Of a stretch of DNA of 64,000 bases, positions 61,232-64,000 are shown one piece after another. Below the pieces are notes generated by a model. It was not told the origin of the DNA and ran no database searches. It was given only the letters and a program-made list of their open reading frames with translations. Position numbers and translations under genes: made by a program. Location of the stretch: NCBI GenBank assembly GCA_017164015.1, contig CP071065.1:8151501-8215500 (forward strand), given 5' to 3'. Within the stretch, counting starts at the first letter, position 1; each line of letters begins with the position of its first letter. Source of the stretch: Nostoc sp. UHCC 0702. GTDB taxonomy: Bacteria; Cyanobacteriota; Cyanobacteriia; Cyanobacteriales; Nostocaceae.

Positions 61232-61513
61232 CTACTGGCTGTTGTCCACAGCATTGCGTAAACGCATCAGCTGGCGTCGCATTTGGGGTGAGGCTTTGAA
61301 CTCAGAGACTTCTTGAGCTTTTACGGATGCTTGCAGCGTCTCCAGAAAGTCATCAGACCCTTCAGTCAACGCATCCAGTAGTACCTGCAACAGTTGCTCG
61401 CGATCGCTCAAAAGACTCTTTTCTTCAATCAACCGAAATTTGAGATGTATTTCGCACTCATAAACACCTACTTCAATATTATTTATTTGGCGTGGTAATG
61501 CTTTCGAGTTCAT
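61232..61513 (-). CDS. Small conserved hypothetical protein
   Basis: A 93-residue soluble protein: MNSKALPRQINNIEVGVYEC, EIHLKFRLIEEKSLL, LLQVLLDALTEGSDDFLETL and a basic end RRQLMRLRNAVD. It appears well formed (strand, then helices), with a HIP1 site in the middle. I do not recognise a named family; it may be cyanobacteria-specific. It is flanked on both sides by long non-coding gaps, so it is probably transcribed alone. Confidence 0.65.
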   Translation of the reverse strand: MNSKALPRQINNIEVGVYECEIHLKFRLIEEKSLLSDREQLLQVLLDALTEGSDDFLETLQASVKAQEVSEFKASPQMRRQLMRLRNAVDNSQ

Positions 61514-62353
61514 AGTTTTGAGGATTCCTGTAATTGGTGGTCGTGAGGGTGAGGAGCTATATCCGAGCGCAAAAATTCTTCACATTTGTTTGAATCCACA
61601 GCCTTTGAATTAAGAATTTTTCCTCAACTTATAGCATTTATATTCCATTTTCCTCTCCCGTGTTTTTTTCCTAGCTAGACTATACACTGTCTAAGTCGCT
61701 ATTTTCTTGTACCAGATAGGATTTAGTTAAGCCATAACTATTATTCAGTTTTTAAGATTCTATACAATAAAGTTTCTGTAAGAAGTTGTTGGGCCTTTTT
61801 AAAGCTTTTTACATCAACTTTATCTTCACGTCAATAAAAGTTTGAGTTTTTACTGAAATTTTGGTATTTACACGTAAGTAAAAACTCTGATTATTTTTGC
61901 TTTTATTAAAGCCAGAGGTAGCTGCAACATAATTACGTAAAACTACTTGATGTACGTTTTTTTCATCATAAAATTCCAAAAACGTTGATGAACCAATTTA
62001 TCATAAGTAAAATCTTTGTTCTAAATAAGTAGAAGACTGTCCCTATAAAAAACCACGTCCACGAGGAGCATGGTTTTTAGGCATTAGGAATTGGTCATAA
62101 GGAATGGGGCATTGGGAATTGCTTTAGTTATTCTCCCCCTCATCCCCCTCATCCCCCTCATCCCCCTCATCCCCCTCATCCCCCTCATCCCCCTCATCCC
62201 CCTCATCCCCCCATCCCCCTCATGCCCCCAGTCCCCATGCCTTCTTTTGTCAAGAATTAAGCTAGGCTTAAAGCTGGTAGGTAAAGGAGATTCAAGCCCA
62301 GCATAAGGTCTACAATGATTTCAGTGTAATCAAGTTGAACCTTACACCCTTCT
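61514..62353. other. Long intergenic region with hairpin and CCCCCTCAT tract
   Basis: 840 bp. The first 530 are AT-rich without features. A terminator-like hairpin AAAAACCA (62048-62055) / TGGTTTTT (62071-62078) follows. From 62080 comes a diverged composite repeat ending in eight perfect CCCCCTCAT nonamers (62135-62206). The ndhM promoter must lie after it. Confidence 0.6.
62080..62224. repeat. Composite repeat, third copy, with CCCCCTCAT nonamers
   Basis: Degenerate AATTGGG/AATGGGGC units, a diverged core (GCATTGGGAATTGCTTTAGT), then eight perfect CCCCCTCAT repeats (62135-62206) and a degenerate ninth. Confidence 0.85.
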
Positions 62354-62713
62354 ATGGACAATCCAATGCTGCTCAAGTCCACAACCCGACATGTCCGCAT
62401 TTTTGCGGCAGAAATTGACCGGGATGGCGAACTGGTTCCCAGTAATCAAGTCTTAACGTTAGATGTTGACCCTGATAACGAATTCAACTGGAATGAAGAT
62501 GCTCTTCAAAAGGTCTATCGCAAGTTTGATGAACTCGTAGAAGCATCTAGCGGCGCAGATCTTACAGACTACAACTTACGCCGCGTTGGGTCAGACTTGG
62601 AGCATTATTTGCGATCGCTCCTGCAAAAAGGCGAAATCAGCTACAATCTCTCTGCTCGCGTCACCAACTACAGCATGGGAATTCCCCAAGTTGCAGTTGA
62701 CGAAAATAAGTAG
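62354..62713 (+). CDS. ndhM: NAD(P)H-quinone oxidoreductase subunit M
   Basis: A 119-residue protein with the NdhM pattern MLLKSTTRHVRIFAAEIDRD, LDVDPDNEFNWNEDALQKVY, YNLRRVGSDLEHYLRSLLQK, SYNLSARVTNYSMGIPQV. NdhM is an oxygenic-photosynthesis-specific subunit at the cytoplasmic arm of the thylakoid NDH-1 complex, which serves respiration, cyclic electron flow and CO2 uptake. The first ATG (62354, MDNPMLLK) is used; the second (62366) is possible. It stands alone, as is common for this gene, with repeat regions on both sides. Confidence 0.95.
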   Translation: MDNPMLLKSTTRHVRIFAAEIDRDGELVPSNQVLTLDVDPDNEFNWNEDALQKVYRKFDELVEASSGADLTDYNLRRVGSDLEHYLRSLLQKGEISYNLSARVTNYSMGIPQVAVDENK

Positions 62714-62733
62714 ATTTGAGATTTATTAAGTTA

Positions 62734-62963
62734 TATCATGTCCGTTTAAACACTTATGATATCTGTGGAGGTCGGTAATTGGGAATTGGGAACTTGTACT
62801 CTCGCACTTGTGCCGAGCGAAGTCGAGGTAAGCCGAAGTATTGGGAATTGGTAATTGGTTTTGAGTATTACCTATTACCCATTACCCATTACCTATTACC
62901 TATTACCTATTACCTATTACCAAGCAAACCGACTATATCGTAAGTAATTAACCGAACTTGATA
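62734..62963. repeat. MITE-like repeat, family B, copy 2
   Basis: The left end TATCATGTCCGTTTAAACAC (from 62734) and the complement of the right end (TATCAAGTTCGGTTAATTAC, ending at 62963) match each other and both ends of copy 1. The interior is filled with AATTGGG and ACCTATT heptamers and the TTGTACTCTCGC element (62794-62840). Confidence 0.75.
62794..62840. repeat. TTGTACTCTCGC palindromic element, copy c
   Basis: 47 bp, TTGTACTCTCGCACTTGTGC to AGCCGAAGTA, bounded by TTGGGAA heptamer parts on both sides. Confidence 0.85.
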
Positions 62964-62993
62964 TTATGAGTGATCATTTTGGTCACACCTAAC

Positions 62994-63028
62994 TTATTGG
63001 GGGCACGGCACTACCATGCCCCTAATAA
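62994..63028. repeat. Palindrome TTATTGGGGGCA / TGCCCCTAATAA
   Basis: 12-bp arms with one mismatch and an 11-nt centre (CGGCACTACCA), similar in style to the GTAGGGGCGTAC palindrome at 52203-52230. Confidence 0.6.
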
Positions 63029-64000
63029 CTTTACAGCGATCGCCAATAGTGCTATACCTCCACACAGTGGAACTAAATTGTGCAAGAGGTCAACTTGTTT
63101 CAGACAACCCGCAGTTTTTAAATTAACTTCATATTTTCCTCCTCTTCACTAAATACTAAATTGCATCAAGTGTTTTCCTAAATTAAAGGCAATCAGGTTG
63201 TAGTAATTTTGTAGTATCTGGGTGCTTAGAGCATCCTGCTTTGCAAAACTTAAAGACTAGCTACTTGTTGTCAACGACAGACAAATAAAAAAATCTCTTT
63301 CTCATTGTTCTAGCTGACTGTTCACGATTAACAGTCAGCAGTCAACAATTAAAAGTGATGACTGTGGAGTCTAGGCAATTTTCCAATTTGCCAATTTGGT
63401 AAACGCTCGCATCCAATCCAAAATTTATTATCCAGAATCAGTATAGTGTTGAGCCTAGATTGCTTTGCTCAGAGATTATCTGAAAAACCAAAAATTTGCG
63501 ATTCAAAGGAGGTATAGCATAGTGTTGCATTTTGACCAATTCAAGAGGCAATTGCTAACGAACAACTGTCAACAGGGAGTTTCAGATGGGGATTTCTACC
63601 TGAAGAGAAACATACCACTTGATACGAGTGGAAGGATGTTACTCCCAGATAGGGATGAGGGAACAGTTTTTTCTATTCCCTATTCCCTGTTCCCTTCTTT
63701 GATGAGTAAAACAGGGATATTCACCCCCCAAGCCTTAGATTCAGAATGTCAAAAGGATACTTCAACAGACATGCTCTGTGGGGATCTTAATTGTTAATTA
63801 AAGTTAATTGATGCTCAACGACTTATACACTAAAGAAATACCCGCATTATCTGCGTCTTGTTGATGGGTTAATTTCCTAAAACCGAACAGTGATAGATGT
63901 GCTTGGGTTATGCTTTGATGACAGAGTTAGAGTTAGCTCCTCGCACTTGATGAAGAGTCATAGAGCAATAGAAGCTATCATGAGGCTGTAGAGTGGACTA

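Larger units (their letters stand above)
62714..64000. other. Repeat-rich non-coding end of the window
   Basis: 1,287 bp: MITE-like family B (62734-62963), a palindrome at 62994-63028, then about 970 bp in which I see no convincing gene. An open frame from 63465 to 63797 has no coding features and includes repeat-like TTCCCTATTCCCTGTTCCC. Confidence 0.6.

Noticed and set aside
63465..63797. 110-codon open frame near the window end
   Set aside because: No recognised motif, no ribosome-binding site, runs through repeat-like TTCCC units and has unbiased composition; treated as non-coding.

Overview
The window comes from a cyanobacterial chromosome, most likely a filamentous, heterocyst-forming Nostocales species (Nostoc/Anabaena-like); the genus cannot be fixed from sequence alone. 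The evidence is: cyanobacteria-specific genes (pds/crtP-crtB, ndhM, heme oxygenase, DUF3531-type protein, ABA4-like protein, iron-uptake-type porin end), frequent HIP1 octamers (GCGATCGC) inside and between genes, and many tracts of tandem heptamers (TGACAAC, GTCAATA, AATTGGG, GGGACTG) of the kind known from Nostocales.

Layout. 1-6.9 kb: end of a porin gene, zinc-ribbon protein, NUDIX and DUF3531 pair, secreted TPR protein, orphan ABC ATPase, rsmG and two tandem rhomboid proteases. 7.0-9.9 kb: acetyltransferase, then a complete IS200/IS605 element (tnpA, small passenger ORF, tnpB) sitting 26 bp upstream of an ACP-phosphodiesterase-like gene. 10.5-16.4 kb: SDR, TPR protein, a MazEF-type module, a GH3 hexosaminidase and a PhyH-like dioxygenase. 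17.0-21.2 kb: phytoene desaturase and phytoene synthase, tRNA-Ser(GCT), and an amino-acid binding lipoprotein (probable natB) behind a textbook NtcA promoter. 21.3-26.8 kb: beta-barrel protein, beta-lactamase-like hydrolase, NlpC/P60 endopeptidase, GT2 and MFS transporter. 26.8-29.7 kb: a lone tnpB and an intact IS630-type element. 29.7-36.5 kb: tRNA-Arg(ACG), moaC, several small proteins, ABA4-like, CobW-like GTPase, a TPR gene broken by an IsrB element, and heme oxygenase. 37-45 kb: glmM and an exopolysaccharide-type cluster (four glycosyltransferases and an O-antigen-ligase-like protein). 45.2-50.3 kb: an unusual group, HtpX fused to a solute-binding domain, a truncated membrane protein, a coiled-coil membrane protein and a solute-binding/VWA lipoprotein. 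50.9-57 kb: 1-Cys peroxiredoxin, then a TPR-CHAT protease-like protein and its short partner. 57.4-64 kb: dnaX, a NarL-type response regulator, a small conserved protein, ndhM and 1.3 kb of repeat-rich non-coding DNA.

Most interesting points: (1) the HtpX-SBP / coiled-coil / SBP-VWA group, where two proteins of different architecture carry the same binding-protein motif; (2) the TPR-CHAT protein and its short paralogue, sharing an N-terminal domain and a repeated aromatic-acidic linear motif; (3) three different RNA-guided OMEGA-type nucleases (two TnpB and one HNH-less IsrB) within 27 kb, one of which destroyed a TPR gene; (4) two families of MITE-like repeats with terminal inverted repeats, one with target duplications, nested insertion and a stop codon donated to a gene; (5) small palindromes inserted in frame into a tnpB.
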